Shown: piece by piece, positions 1 through 8,647 of the stretch
Position numbering within the stretch: position 1 is the stretch's first letter
Layout of the letters: each line of letters opens with the position of its first letter
NCBI RefSeq assembly: GCF_001687105.1
Contig: NZ_CP014596.1
Span: 186,001-250,000, forward strand
DNA from: Salipiger sp. CCB-MM3
GTDB taxonomy: Bacteria > Pseudomonadota > Alphaproteobacteria > Rhodobacterales > Rhodobacteraceae
Direction: 5' to 3'
Length of the DNA stretch: 64,000 nt
Notes under the pieces: generated by a model
Seen by the model: the letters and a program-made list of their open reading frames with translations, nothing else
What the model was told of the DNA's origin: nothing
Database searches by the model: none
Program-made: the position numbers and the translations under genes

Positions 1-807
1 CGGCGGCAGGAAGAGCACCCCGAGCGCCCGTCCGAGTATTTTCAGGTGGGCTATGAGGTGTTTGACCGGGGTGATCAGGCGCAGCTCGATGCCGAGGTCT
101 TCGGTCTTTTCGCAGAAGTGCTGCAGCCCTATGCGCTGCGCCCGGTGACCGGCGATATCGGCATTCTTACCGCTGCCGTGGCGGGGCTGCAGACCTCGCA
201 GGCGCGCCGCGACGCGCTGCTGCGGCACATCTGGCGCCCGCGCCGGTTCCGCGCGCTGCTCGACCGGTTCTCGGGCAAGACCCCGGTGCCCGCCCCGCGC
301 GCCGCGATGCTGGCGCAGGCGGACCCGATGGCCAAGGCCGGTCCGGTGATCGGCATGCGCTCCGAGCGCGAGATCGCCGAGCGCATCGCCGCGCTGCGCG
401 CCGATGCCGCCGAACCGCCGCTGCCGCGCGCGCAGGTGGAACTGATCGACGCGGTGCTGGCCGTGCGCGAGACCTGCTCTTTCGCACTCGAGCATCTGCG
501 CGACATCGCCGTGGACATGCCCGCTCTGCTGCCCGCGCTCGAGACCTTCGAGCGCCGTTGCGACGCGCTGTCGGCCCGCGGCGTCGACGTGGCCGAGCTG
601 GACTTCGAAGCCAGCTATGGCCGCAGTTCGATGGAATATTACGACGGGTTCGCCTTCGGCTTCGTCTGCGAGAGCCGTCCCGACCTGCCCCCCATCGCCA
701 CCGGCGGGCGTTATGACGCGCTGACCCGGCGGCTTGGCGGCGGTCAGGAGATTCCGGCGGTGGGCGGTGTGATCCGTCCCGGCATCCTTCTGGAGGTGGC
801 GAAATGA
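1..807 (+). CDS. hisZ: ATP phosphoribosyltransferase regulatory subunit HisZ (5' end outside window)
   Basis: HisZ is a histidyl-tRNA-synthetase-like protein without aminoacylation activity that binds short-form HisG and makes the first step of histidine synthesis responsive to histidine. The frame is open from base 1, so the N-terminus lies outside the window. Class II synthetase-like motifs are visible: SEYFQVGYEVFDRGD at the left edge, MEYYDGFAFGF, and the glycine-rich GGRYDAL motif near the C-terminus. The stop overlaps the hisG start (ATGA), so the two genes are translationally coupled. The presence of HisZ explains why HisG is short. Confidence 0.95.
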   Translation, partial: RRQEEHPERPSEYFQVGYEVFDRGDQAQLDAEVFGLFAEVLQPYALRPVTGDIGILTAAVAGLQTSQARRDALLRHIWRPRRFRALLDRFSGKTPVPAPRAAMLAQADPMAKAGPVIGMRSEREIAERIAALRADAAEPPLPRAQVELIDAVLAVRETCSFALEHLRDIAVDMPALLPALETFERRCDALSARGVDVAELDFEASYGRSSMEYYDGFAFGFVCESRPDLPPIATGGRYDALTRRLGGGQEIPAVGGVIRPGILLEVAK

Positions 808-1496
808 GCATCAAGCTTGGCGTGCCCTCCAAGGGCCGACTGATGGAGAAGACCTTCGACTGGTTCGGCGCGCGTGGCGTACAGCTGTCGCGCACCGGCT
901 CCGAGCGGGAATACGCCGGGGCCGTCGAGGGCGTCGACGGCGTGTCGCTGGTGCTGCTCTCGGCCGGGGAAATCCCGCGCGAGCTGGCGGCGGGGCGGAT
1001 TCACCTCGGCGTCACCGGCACCGACCTCATCCGCGAGAAGCTGGTGCAATGGGATCAGAAGGTCGAGCCGCTGGCCGAACTGGGTTTCGGGCAGGCCGAT
1101 CTGATCGTCGCCGTGCCCGCAGCTTGGGTCGATGTGGACACGCTCGACGATCTCGACGGCGCCGCCGCCGCCTTCCGCGCGACGCATGGCTTCCGCATGC
1201 GCATCGCGACGAAATACCACCGGCTGGTGCGCGACTACCTGCGTATGGGCGGCGTGGCCGATTATCAGCTTGTCGACAGTCAGGGCGCGACCGAGGGCAC
1301 GGTGAAGAACCTCACCGCCGAGGCTGTCGCCGACATCACCTCGACCGGCGAGACGCTGCGTGCCAACCACCTCAAGGTGCTGGCCGAAGAGCCGGTGCTG
1401 CGCTCGCAGGCGACGCTGTTCCGCTCGCGCGCGGCCAAGATGAACGACGCCGACCGCGACGCGCTGCGCACGCTCACGGAGATGCTCGGCGTCTGA
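804..1496 (+). CDS. hisG: ATP phosphoribosyltransferase catalytic subunit, short form
   Basis: HisG condenses ATP and phosphoribosyl pyrophosphate, the committed step of histidine biosynthesis, in the cytosol. At 230 residues this is the short form, which lacks the C-terminal ACT-like regulatory domain and works in complex with HisZ, encoded directly upstream with a 4-base overlap. Typical features are the N-terminal LGVPSKGRLMEKT and the phosphate-binding DSQGATEGTVKNL. A Shine-Dalgarno GGAGG lies 7 bases before the ATG, inside hisZ. The downstream neighbour is convergent. Confidence 0.97.
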   Translation: MSIKLGVPSKGRLMEKTFDWFGARGVQLSRTGSEREYAGAVEGVDGVSLVLLSAGEIPRELAAGRIHLGVTGTDLIREKLVQWDQKVEPLAELGFGQADLIVAVPAAWVDVDTLDDLDGAAAAFRATHGFRMRIATKYHRLVRDYLRMGGVADYQLVDSQGATEGTVKNLTAEAVADITSTGETLRANHLKVLAEEPVLRSQATLFRSRAAKMNDADRDALRTLTEMLGV

Positions 1497-1553
1497 GCGG
1501 CCTCTGCTCAAAGGGGCCTCGCGGCTACGCTGCGGGGTTTCCTTTGCTCCGCG

Positions 1554-2486
1554 TTAGACGGCCCCGCAAGCCCAGAGAACCAGCGGCAGGGTCAGCACCG
1601 AAAGTAGCGTCTGGCCGGTGATAATCCCGGCCATATAAGGCCCGTCGCCGCCGAGCTGCCGGGTGAGCACATAGGCCGTCGGCGCAGAAGGCACCGCCGA
1701 GAAGACCACCAGCACGAGGGCTGACGTGCTTTCGAGCCCGAAGAGCGCGGCCACTGCCACGGCCAGCGCGGGCATGCATAGAAGCCGCAGCAGACTGACG
1801 CCCGCAAGCGCCGGCAGGTCTTTGCGCAACGCCTCGGGCTGCAGCGCCGCGCCGACGCAGAGCAGGCCCAGTGGCAGGCTGCCCTGCGCCAGAAGTTTCA
1901 TGAAAGAGCCGGTGCCGAAGGGCAGCCCAACCCCGCTCAGCGCCACGGCGATGCCCGCAAGGCAGGCGAGGATCAGCGGATTGCGAAAGATCGTCCGCAG
2001 CAGCAGCACCGCGCCGCGCCGCCCGCCTGCCCCGCTGCCACTGCCGCTCAGCGCGAGGATCGACAGCACGTTGACCAGAGGAACCGCCAACGCCAGATAG
2101 ACCGCCGCCAGAGCGCTTGCGCCGCTGGCCCCCACGCTGGCCGCCACGCTGGCAAGGACGGCGACCCCGAGATAGGTATTGAACCGGATGACGCCCTGCA
2201 GGCCCGGACCGAAGCGCGCCGCAGGGCTGGGCCGGACGCGCCGCGACAGCGCCATAGCGGCAGAGGCGATCAGGATGGTCGCCAGCGCCGCGCCGCCGAG
2301 CCGCAGCACCTGCGGGTCGCGCACCGGCGCGGCGGCGAGGCTGGAGAAGAGCAGCGCCGGGAACAGCAAGAAATAATTGAGCCGCTCGGCGGCGGGCCAG
2401 AAGGCGTCGGACGGGAAACCGGAGCGGCGCAGCGCGAAGCCCAGACAGATCAGCGCAAAGATCGGCCAGATGGCGGTAATCAGCAT
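1554..2486 (-). CDS. AEC-family (auxin efflux carrier-like) permease
   Basis: A 310-residue integral membrane protein of about ten hydrophobic helices, matching the AEC family (auxin efflux carrier/malonate transporter, COG0679). The N-terminus MLITAIWPIFALICLGFALRR is the typical first helix, and the C-terminal half holds the family's PTAYVL-type segment. AEC proteins are secondary carriers for organic anions; the substrate cannot be read from sequence. AGGA lies 6 bases before the ATG and is part of a 14-base sequence repeated three times in the leader. The gene stands alone, convergent with hisG. Confidence 0.85.
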   Translation of the reverse strand: MLITAIWPIFALICLGFALRRSGFPSDAFWPAAERLNYFLLFPALLFSSLAAAPVRDPQVLRLGGAALATILIASAAMALSRRVRPSPAARFGPGLQGVIRFNTYLGVAVLASVAASVGASGASALAAVYLALAVPLVNVLSILALSGSGSGAGGRRGAVLLLRTIFRNPLILACLAGIAVALSGVGLPFGTGSFMKLLAQGSLPLGLLCVGAALQPEALRKDLPALAGVSLLRLLCMPALAVAVAALFGLESTSALVLVVFSAVPSAPTAYVLTRQLGGDGPYMAGIITGQTLLSVLTLPLVLWACGAV

Positions 2487-2528
2487 GTCATCCTGTTGCG
2501 GTCATCCTGTTCCGGTCATCGTGTTCCG
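2487..2528 (-). repeat. three tandem 14-bp repeats at the start of the AEC permease
   Basis: Three consecutive 14-mers (GTCATCCTGTTGCG, GTCATCCTGTTCCG, GTCATCGTGTTCCG on the plus strand) abut the start codon of the permease. Read on the coding strand, the first two carry AGGATGAC, so the copy next to the ATG supplies the ribosome binding site and the next supplies a second Shine-Dalgarno-like sequence; the third has ACGATGAC. Gain or loss of a copy would change the leader. Confidence 0.85.
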
Positions 2529-2545
2529 GCCGCACCCATCGAAGG

Positions 2546-2591
2546 GCAAATCTCTTGGAAGAGATTTGCAAGAGCCTTCGAAGGCTCTTGC
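2546..2591. repeat. two abutting 24-bp perfect palindromes
   Basis: Two complete inverted repeats follow each other and share two bases: 2546-2569 (GCAAATCTCTT-GG-AAGAGATTTGC) and 2568-2591 (GCAAGAGCCTTC-GAAGGCTCTTGC). Both begin with GCAA and end with TTGC. They lie just beyond the stop codon of the yghU-like gene, so they could end or stabilise its transcript, but no T-run follows on that strand. Confidence 0.8.
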
Positions 2592-2612
2592 AAGGGGTCC
2601 GCTGTCAGCGTG

Positions 2613-3470
2613 TCAGCCCGCGAGCTTGTCCTGCGTGCGCAGATCGAAGTCCGAGGCGTCATGGCGCTCGTGCAGCTGCTCTTCGAGCGGGCCGACGGCC
2701 TTGTTGACCATGCGGCCCCGCTGCACTGCCGGGCGGGCGTCGATCTCCTTGGCCCACCGCTGGACGTTGGCATAGCTCTCGACGTCGAGGAATTCCCCGG
2801 CGCTATACTGCCGCCCCAGCGCGAGATTGCCGTACCAGCACCAGATCGCGATATCGGCAATGGTGTAGTCATCGCCGCTCATGAACTTGCGGTCCGCGAG
2901 GTTGCGGTCCAGCACGTCGAGCTGGCGCTTGGTTTCCATCGCGAAGCGGTTGATCGGATATTCCATCTTCTCGGGTGCATAGGCGTAGAAATGGCCAAAG
3001 CCGCCACCCAGATAGGGCGCGCTGCCCATCTGCCAGAACAGCCAGCTGAGCATCTCGGCCCGCACTTCGGGCTTGCCGAGGAAGGCGCCGAATTTTTCCG
3101 CCAGATGCAGCAGGATGGCACCGGATTCGAACACCCGCACCGGCGTGACGCCCGAGCGGTCCATCAGCGCGGGAATCTTCGAGTTGGGGTTCACGTCGAC
3201 AAAGCCCGAGCCGAACTGATCGCCCTCGTTGATGCGGATCAGCCAAGCGTCATATTCGGCGTCATGGCCGGCGGCGAGCAGCTCTTCGAACATCACCCCG
3301 ACCTTCTGGCCGTTCGGCGTGGCGAGGCTGTAGAGCTGGAACGGATGTTTGCCGACCGGCAGCTCCTTGTCGTGGGTCGCCCCGGCGATCGGGCGGTTGA
3401 TCGAGGCGAACTGGCCGCCGCTTTCGGCTTCCCAAGTCCACACCTTGGGCGGGGTGTAATGCGCAGTCAT
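2613..3470 (-). CDS. yghU: glutathione-dependent disulfide-bond oxidoreductase, YghU type
   Basis: A 285-residue nu-class glutathione-S-transferase-fold protein closely resembling E. coli YghU (288 residues), which reduces disulfides with two glutathione molecules. The N-terminus MTAHYTPPKVWTWEAESGG, the GSH-site segment VNPNSKIPAL, FESGAILLHLAEKFG and the C-terminal GPLEEQLHERHDASDF follow that family closely. The frame is open further upstream, but the family N-terminus and a GGAG 8 bases before the ATG at 3470 set this start. It is transcribed alone, divergent from the helicase gene, with a GC-rich repeat element in the shared spacer. Confidence 0.93.
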   Translation of the reverse strand: MTAHYTPPKVWTWEAESGGQFASINRPIAGATHDKELPVGKHPFQLYSLATPNGQKVGVMFEELLAAGHDAEYDAWLIRINEGDQFGSGFVDVNPNSKIPALMDRSGVTPVRVFESGAILLHLAEKFGAFLGKPEVRAEMLSWLFWQMGSAPYLGGGFGHFYAYAPEKMEYPINRFAMETKRQLDVLDRNLADRKFMSGDDYTIADIAIWCWYGNLALGRQYSAGEFLDVESYANVQRWAKEIDARPAVQRGRMVNKAVGPLEEQLHERHDASDFDLRTQDKLAG

Positions 3471-3585
3471 GAGAGGGACTCCATGATTTTTGATTGAGCC
3501 AGACCCTAGCGGTTTGAACCGGAAAGGCCAGAGATCGACCTGTGCATTGCGGCACAGGCGCCTGTTGATGCTCCGCCGAAGCATC

Positions 3586-3649
3586 GGGGGCGCTGCCCCC
3601 GTCCGCGCCATGCGCGGCCTCCCCCGGGATATTTCCGCCAAGAGGAAGG
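3586..3649 (+). repeat. GC-rich double-hairpin intergenic repeat, copy 1
   Basis: Two adjacent hairpins (GGGGGCGCTGCCCCC at 3586-3600; CCGCGC-cat-GCGCGG at 3603-3617) are followed by CTCCCCCGGGATATTT and CCGCCAAGAGGAAG. The same arrangement occurs at 55270-55332 in reverse, and a shorter version at 49233-49273. It fills the divergent spacer between the yghU-like gene and the helicase. Confidence 0.8.
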
Positions 3650-3691
3650 CGGGACGTTTTTCCTGTGTTCCCGGCGCACTATCTTGGGGGC

Positions 3692-6100
3692 ATGACCTCG
3701 CTTCCCGCCTCTCTGTCCAATTGGTTCGACCGCCGCGACTGGCAAATGCACCCGCATCAACGCGCCATGCTGGAGCGCGCCGGGGCGCCTGCGCTGCTGC
3801 TTATTGCGCCAACCGGCGGCGGCAAGACGTTGGCGGGCTTCCTGCCGACGCTGGCCGAGCTGACCGAAGCACCGCGCGCCGGGCTGCACACGCTCTATGT
3901 CTCGCCGCTGAAGGCTCTGGCGGCGGACATTCGGCGCAACCTGCTGATCCCCATCGAAGAGGCCGGGCTGCCGATCCGGGTCGAGGACCGCACCGGCGAC
4001 ACGCCCTCGTCGCGCAAGCGTCGCCAGCGCGCCGATCCGCCGCATATCCTGCTGACCACACCCGAGAGCCTCGCGCTGCTCACCTCCTATGAGGATGCGC
4101 CGCGGATGTTTCAGGGGCTGAGCCGGGTGGTGGTCGACGAGATCCACGCGCTGGCCGAGAGCAAGCGCGGCGACCAGCTGATGCTGGCGCTGGCGCGGCT
4201 GCAACGCATGTGCCCGGACCTGCGGCGGGTGGGGCTGTCGGCCACGGTCGAGGACCCCGCCGCCATTGCCCGGCTGCTGGCGCGGCACCCGGACCCCTGC
4301 GAGATCGTCGAGGCCGACCCCGGCCCCGAGCCCGACATTTCGATGCTGCAGACCGAGGCGGCCCCACCCTGGTCGGGCGGCGGCGCGGCCTATGCCATCC
4401 CGGCGGTGCTGGAGCAGGTGAAGCGGCACCGCACCACGCTCATCTTCCACAACACCCGCGCGCAGGCCGAGATCTTCTTTCACAAGCTCTGGCTGGCCAA
4501 TGAGGACGCCCTGCCCATCGGCATCCACCACGGCTCGCTCGACCGCGGCCAGCGCGAGAAGGTCGAGGCTGCCATGGTGCGCGGCGATCTGCGCGCCATC
4601 GTCTGCACCGGCTCGCTGGATCTGGGCATCGACTGGGGCGACGTCGATCTGGTGATCCAGGTCGGCGCGCCGAAGAACGTCAAGCGGCTGGTACAGCGCA
4701 TCGGGCGCGCCAACCACCGCTACAACGCCCCCTCCAAGGCGCTGCTGGTGCCCGCCAACCGTTTCGAGGTGGTGGAATGCGTGGCGGCGCTCGAGGCGGT
4801 GCGGGCGCGCGACCTCGACGGTGAGAGCCGCGGTCCCGGCCCGCGCGACGTGCTGTGCCAGCACATCCTCATTGCCGCCTGCGCCGCGCCCTTCGAGGCG
4901 GATGCGCTCTATGCCGAGATGACCACGGCGGGCGCCTATGCCGGGCTGAGCCGCGCGGAGTTCGACGATTGCCTGCAGTTCTGCGCCACCGGTGGCTACG
5001 CTCTGCGCGCCTATGACCAGTGGCAGCGCCTCAAGCAGCGCGAGGACGGGCTGTGGCAGCTGCGCGACCCGCGCTCGGCGGTGCGGATCCGGCAGAACAT
5101 CGGCACCATTCAGGACACCGACACATTGAAGGTGCGCTACCGCGGGCGCGGCGGCGCGCCGCTGGGCGAGATCGAGGAGGGCTTTGCCGCGCAGCTCACC
5201 CGCGGCGATACCTTCCTCATCGGCGGGCAGATCGTGCGCTATGAGGGCCTGCGCGAGATGGTCGTACAGGTCAGCCGCGACGCGCACCGCAAACCCAAGA
5301 TCGCCACTTTCATGGGCACCAAATTCGCCACCTCCACCCAGCTTTCGGAGCGTATCCTGCGGATGTTCCAGCAAGAGGACTGGCCCGCGCTGCCCCCGCA
5401 CACCGCCGATTGGCTGCGCCTGCAACGCGATGTCTCGCGCCTGCCGCAGCCGGGGCGCCTGCTCATCGAGAGCTTTCCGCATGACGGGCGCGAGCAATTG
5501 GTGGTCTACGGGTTTGCCGGGCGCAACGCGATGCAGACGCTGGGGCTGCTGCTCACCAAGCGGATGGAGGAGGAAGGGCTGGCGCCCATGGGCTTTGTCG
5601 CCACCGATTACGCGACGCTGATCTGGGGGCTCGACGAGGTCATCGACCCGGCGCCGCTGTTTGATCTGCAGGCGCTGGAGGCGGGACTCGAAGGCTGGCT
5701 GGCCGGCAATGCCGTGATGAAGCGCACCTTCCGCGCCTCGGCCACCATCGCCGGGCTGATCGAGCGCAACATCGGCGGGCAGCGCAAGACCGGCAAGCAG
5801 GCGACCATGTCGTCGGACATCCTTTACGACACGCTGGTGAAATACGACCCCGAGCACCTGCTGTTGCAGATCACCCGCGAAGAAGCGATGCGCGGGCTGG
5901 TGGATTTCTCGCGCATCCGCGAGATGTGCGCCCGTGTCGAAGGCCGGATTGACCTTGTGCGGCTCGGGCGGCTCTCGCCGCTCTCGGCGCCGCTGTTTCT
6001 GGAGCCGGGGCGCGTGCCGATCCGCGGCAGCGCCGACGAGCGGCTTTTGGAGGAAGAAGTGGGCGCACTGCTGCGCGAGAGCGGGCTGGCCGAGATCTGA
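3692..6100 (+). CDS. Lhr-like DEXH-box helicase, ligase-associated DNA-damage-response type
   Basis: An 802-residue superfamily 2 helicase. Walker A APTGGGKT, Walker B DEIH in VVDEIHALAESKRGDQL, motif III GLSATV, IHHGSLDR and motif VI QRIGRANHR are all present, followed by the long Lhr C-terminal region. The length and nearby PdeM match the helicases that accompany an ATP-dependent DNA ligase and an exonuclease in a bacterial repair cassette. The frame is open from 3665, but MTSLPASLSNWFDRR fits the family and GGGGG precedes the ATG at 3692. Ligase and exonuclease genes are not in this window. Confidence 0.9.
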   Translation: MTSLPASLSNWFDRRDWQMHPHQRAMLERAGAPALLLIAPTGGGKTLAGFLPTLAELTEAPRAGLHTLYVSPLKALAADIRRNLLIPIEEAGLPIRVEDRTGDTPSSRKRRQRADPPHILLTTPESLALLTSYEDAPRMFQGLSRVVVDEIHALAESKRGDQLMLALARLQRMCPDLRRVGLSATVEDPAAIARLLARHPDPCEIVEADPGPEPDISMLQTEAAPPWSGGGAAYAIPAVLEQVKRHRTTLIFHNTRAQAEIFFHKLWLANEDALPIGIHHGSLDRGQREKVEAAMVRGDLRAIVCTGSLDLGIDWGDVDLVIQVGAPKNVKRLVQRIGRANHRYNAPSKALLVPANRFEVVECVAALEAVRARDLDGESRGPGPRDVLCQHILIAACAAPFEADALYAEMTTAGAYAGLSRAEFDDCLQFCATGGYALRAYDQWQRLKQREDGLWQLRDPRSAVRIRQNIGTIQDTDTLKVRYRGRGGAPLGEIEEGFAAQLTRGDTFLIGGQIVRYEGLREMVVQVSRDAHRKPKIATFMGTKFATSTQLSERILRMFQQEDWPALPPHTADWLRLQRDVSRLPQPGRLLIESFPHDGREQLVVYGFAGRNAMQTLGLLLTKRMEEEGLAPMGFVATDYATLIWGLDEVIDPAPLFDLQALEAGLEGWLAGNAVMKRTFRASATIAGLIERNIGGQRKTGKQATMSSDILYDTLVKYDPEHLLLQITREEAMRGLVDFSRIREMCARVEGRIDLVRLGRLSPLSAPLFLEPGRVPIRGSADERLLEEEVGALLRESGLAEI

Positions 6101-6103
6101 GGT

Positions 6104-6778
6104 CTATTCGGCGTAGATCATCTTTTTGGTCATGCCGCCGTCGACGGTGAGCGTCTGGCCGGTAACAAAGCCAGCCTCTGCCAGATAGAGCACCGCGTCC
6201 GCAATGTCGCCGGTGCGGCCAACGCGCCCCACGGGATGCTGTGCGTGGTCTTCCTGTGACAGCTCTGTCTCGCCGCTGATCCAGCCCGGCGCGATGGCGT
6301 TGACCCGCACCTTCGGCCCCAGCTGAACTGCCAGCGCCTGCGTCAGCCCAATCAGCCCGCCCTTGGCGGCAGCATAGGCGAAATCGCCGCCTTCCGACAT
6401 CAGCGCGCGGGTCGAGGCCATGATCACGATCGCCCCGCCCTCCGCCATCAGCGGCAGCGCCGCGCGGCTCATCAGGAAGGCACCGGTGAGATGACTGCCT
6501 ATCATGCCGTTCCACTCCTCCAGCGAGGTGGCGCTCAGATCCATGTCGATGCCGCCGGTGCGCCCGGCGTTGCTGACCAGCAGGTCGAGGCGATCCCAGC
6601 CGAGGGCCTCGAAAGCAGCCGTCACCGAAGCCTCGTCCGAGACATCGCAGCGAATGTGACGTGCGGGGCCCGTCTCGGCGAGGTCGAAGCTGGCCACCTC
6701 CCAACCCGCCGCGATCAGCGCGTCGCAGATTCCCCTGCCGATGAGGCCCGATCCTCCGGTGACGATGGCGCGGCGCAT
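6104..6778 (-). CDS. short-chain dehydrogenase/reductase (SDR)
   Basis: A 224-residue NAD(P)-dependent SDR. The dinucleotide-binding TGGSGLIGRG is at residues 8-17, followed by the NAG motif in VSNAGRTGG, the catalytic serine in IVIMAST, and YAAAK as the YxxxK active site. The C-terminal VTGQTLTVDGGM is typical. The substrate is not predictable. AAGGAG 7-8 bases before the ATG at 6778 fixes the start, although the frame is open much further upstream. It lies on the opposite strand between the helicase and pdeM, which are usually neighbours. Confidence 0.9.
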   Translation of the reverse strand: MRRAIVTGGSGLIGRGICDALIAAGWEVASFDLAETGPARHIRCDVSDEASVTAAFEALGWDRLDLLVSNAGRTGGIDMDLSATSLEEWNGMIGSHLTGAFLMSRAALPLMAEGGAIVIMASTRALMSEGGDFAYAAAKGGLIGLTQALAVQLGPKVRVNAIAPGWISGETELSQEDHAQHPVGRVGRTGDIADAVLYLAEAGFVTGQTLTVDGGMTKKMIYAE

Positions 6779-6876
6779 GGCTCTCTCCTTCTTGTGTCCT
6801 GCACGCCAGCTAGGGCGGCGATGGTTCAGGGGCAAGCGTCTTGCGGGGCGCGCGGTGCTCTGGCATGGCAGCGCGC

Positions 6877-7539
6877 ATGACACGGCTCGGTTTCGACTTT
6901 CATGGCGCGGCGCTGGAGGCGCTTGGATCGGGGGCGCTTCATTGGCCCGCCGAAGGGCTGCTTGTGGTCTCAGACCTGCACTTCGGCAAATCGGCGCGGC
7001 TGGCAGCGCAGGGCGGCGCGCTGATGCCGCCCTACGAGGGGCGCGAGACCCTGCTGCGGCTGGAGCGCGACCTCGATGCCACCGGTGCGCGGCGCGTGGT
7101 CTGCCTTGGCGACAGTTTCGACGCGGCGGGGCTCGATCTGGTGCTGCCGGAGGAAGAGCAGCTGTGGATCGCCCGGCTGCAGGCGGGGCGCGAGTGGCTC
7201 TGGGTCGAGGGCAACCACGATCCCGGCCCGGTGTCGCTGGGCGGCACGCATCTGGCAGAACTGCGGCTGAACGGGCTGGTGCTGCGGCACATGGCCGAAG
7301 ATGGCGCGCGTGGAGAGATCTCGGGGCATTACCACCCCAAAGCGCGCATTGCGCTGCGCGGGCGGGTGATCTCGCGGCCTTGTTTCCTGCTCGACGATGC
7401 CCGGCTGATCCTACCCGCCTATGGGGCCTATACCGGCGGGCTACGCACCGACAGCGCGGTGCTGTCGGGCATGATGGGCCACGGCGCACAGGCGATCCTG
7501 ACCGGGCCGAAGCCGGTTCGGCTGCCGATGCCGAGGTAG
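6877..7539 (+). CDS. pdeM: ligase-associated DNA-damage-response endonuclease PdeM
   Basis: A 220-residue calcineurin-like metallophosphoesterase. The metal-binding signatures are in order: DLHFGK (DxH), GDSFDAAG (GDxxD), GNHDPGP (GNHD) and GHYHPKA (GHxH). PdeM proteins are encoded with an Lhr-like helicase, an ATP-dependent ligase and an exonuclease and are thought to process DNA ends. ATG codons at 6865 and 6877 are both possible; neither has a clear ribosome binding site. 6877 gives the usual N-terminus, a short strand before GALHWPAEGLLVVSDLHFGK. Confidence 0.88.
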   Translation: MTRLGFDFHGAALEALGSGALHWPAEGLLVVSDLHFGKSARLAAQGGALMPPYEGRETLLRLERDLDATGARRVVCLGDSFDAAGLDLVLPEEEQLWIARLQAGREWLWVEGNHDPGPVSLGGTHLAELRLNGLVLRHMAEDGARGEISGHYHPKARIALRGRVISRPCFLLDDARLILPAYGAYTGGLRTDSAVLSGMMGHGAQAILTGPKPVRLPMPR

Positions 7540-7655
7540 TGGCAGGCGCAGCACGAGCCGGGCGAGCGCCGGCCCGTGGGGTGGCGCTGCGACCATTGAG
7601 GTCAGCGCTTTATCCTCGCCAAATCCGGACGCCATCGTTCCCTTGCGCGAGGATG

Positions 7656-7688
7656 AAAAAGCGCCAGCCCGCGGGGACGGGCCGGCGC
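7656..7688 (-). terminator. intrinsic terminator of the chorismate mutase-folD operon
   Basis: On the minus strand an 11-bp stem with one mismatch (GCGCCAGCCCG with CGGGCCGGCGC, 7661-7671 and 7678-7688) is followed by five T residues, about 50 bases beyond the folD stop codon. Confidence 0.75.
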
Positions 7689-7739
7689 GTGCCCGGCGGC
7701 CTTCGGCCTTGTTCCGGGCTCTTCACCTTATTACGAGGC

Positions 7740-8642
7740 TTACGCCGTCAGCCCCTCGGGCTCGGGCAGGCCGTTGGCGCGGCAGCAGGCGGTCACGGTG
7801 TTGGCCAGCAGGCAGGCGATGGTCATCGGGCCGACGCCGCCGGGCACCGGGGTGATCGCACCCGCGACCTCTGCCGCCGAGGCGAACTCGACGTCGCCCA
7901 CCAGACGGGTCTTGCCCTCGCCCTTCTCGGGCGCGTCGATGCGGTTGATGCCCACGTCGATCACCGTCGCGCCGGGCTTCACCCAGTCGCCGGAGATCAT
8001 CTCGGGGCGGCCCACGGCGGCGACGAGAATGTCGGCGCGGCGGCAGACCTCGGGCAGATCCTTGGTGCGCGAATGCGCGATGGTCACCGTGCAGCTGTCG
8101 CCCAGCAGCAGCTGCGCCATCGGCTTGCCGACGATGTTCGAGCGGCCCACGACCACGGCATTCAGCCCCGACAGCGAGCCCAGCTGATCGCGCAGCATCA
8201 TCAGGCAGCCGAGCGGCGTGCAGGGCACCATGCTCTTTTGTCCGGTGCCCAGAAGACCGACGTTGGAGATGTGGAAGCCATCCACGTCCTTGGCCGGGTC
8301 GATGGCGTTGATCACCAGATCGGAGTTCATGTGCGGCGGCAGCGGCAGCTGCACGAGGATGCCATGCACCGCCGGATCGGCGTTGAGCTTTTCGACCAGC
8401 GCCAGCAGGTCGGCTTCCGAAGTATCCTCGGGCAGCTTGTGCTCAAAGCTCTGCATGCCGACCTCAAGGGTCTGCTTGCCCTTGTTGCGCACATAGACCT
8501 GACTGGCGGGATCCTCGCCCACCAGCACCACGGCGAGGCCGGGGGTGATGCCATGCGCGTCCTTCAGCCGGGCGACATGGCCCGCGACCTTCTCGCGGAC
8601 CGTTGCGGCAAAGGCCTTGCCGTCGATGATGGTTGCACTCAT
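7740..8642 (-). CDS. folD: bifunctional methylenetetrahydrofolate dehydrogenase/cyclohydrolase
   Basis: FolD oxidises 5,10-methylene-THF with NADP and hydrolyses 5,10-methenyl-THF to 10-formyl-THF in the cytosol. The 300-residue protein is full length. It shows the catalytic lysine region [14 protein letters not shown], the QLPLPPHM segment, [17 protein letters not shown] for NADP binding, and the C-terminal [12 protein letters not shown]. The true start is [11 protein letters not shown] at 8642, with AGGAGTGA in front; the open frame extends 16 codons further. It follows the chorismate mutase gene by 5 bases. fhs, the next gene upstream on the same strand, makes the same product from formate. 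Confidence 0.96.
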   Translation of the reverse strand: MSATIIDGKAFAATVREKVAGHVARLKDAHGITPGLAVVLVGEDPASQVYVRNKGKQTLEVGMQSFEHKLPEDTSEADLLALVEKLNADPAVHGILVQLPLPPHMNSDLVINAIDPAKDVDGFHISNVGLLGTGQKSMVPCTPLGCLMMLRDQLGSLSGLNAVVVGRSNIVGKPMAQLLLGDSCTVTIAHSRTKDLPEVCRRADILVAAVGRPEMISGDWVKPGATVIDVGINRIDAPEKGEGKTRLVGDVEFASAAEVAGAITPVPGGVGPMTIACLLANTVTACCRANGLPEPEGLTA

Positions 8643-8647
8643 GTGGC

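Noticed and set aside
3506..5857. A 783-codon frame opposite the helicase, and similar long frames opposite fhs (8633-10822) and the OmpA-family gene (39736-42159)
   Set aside because: High-GC codon bias creates long antisense frames. The opposite strand encodes well-known proteins with intact motifs in each case.
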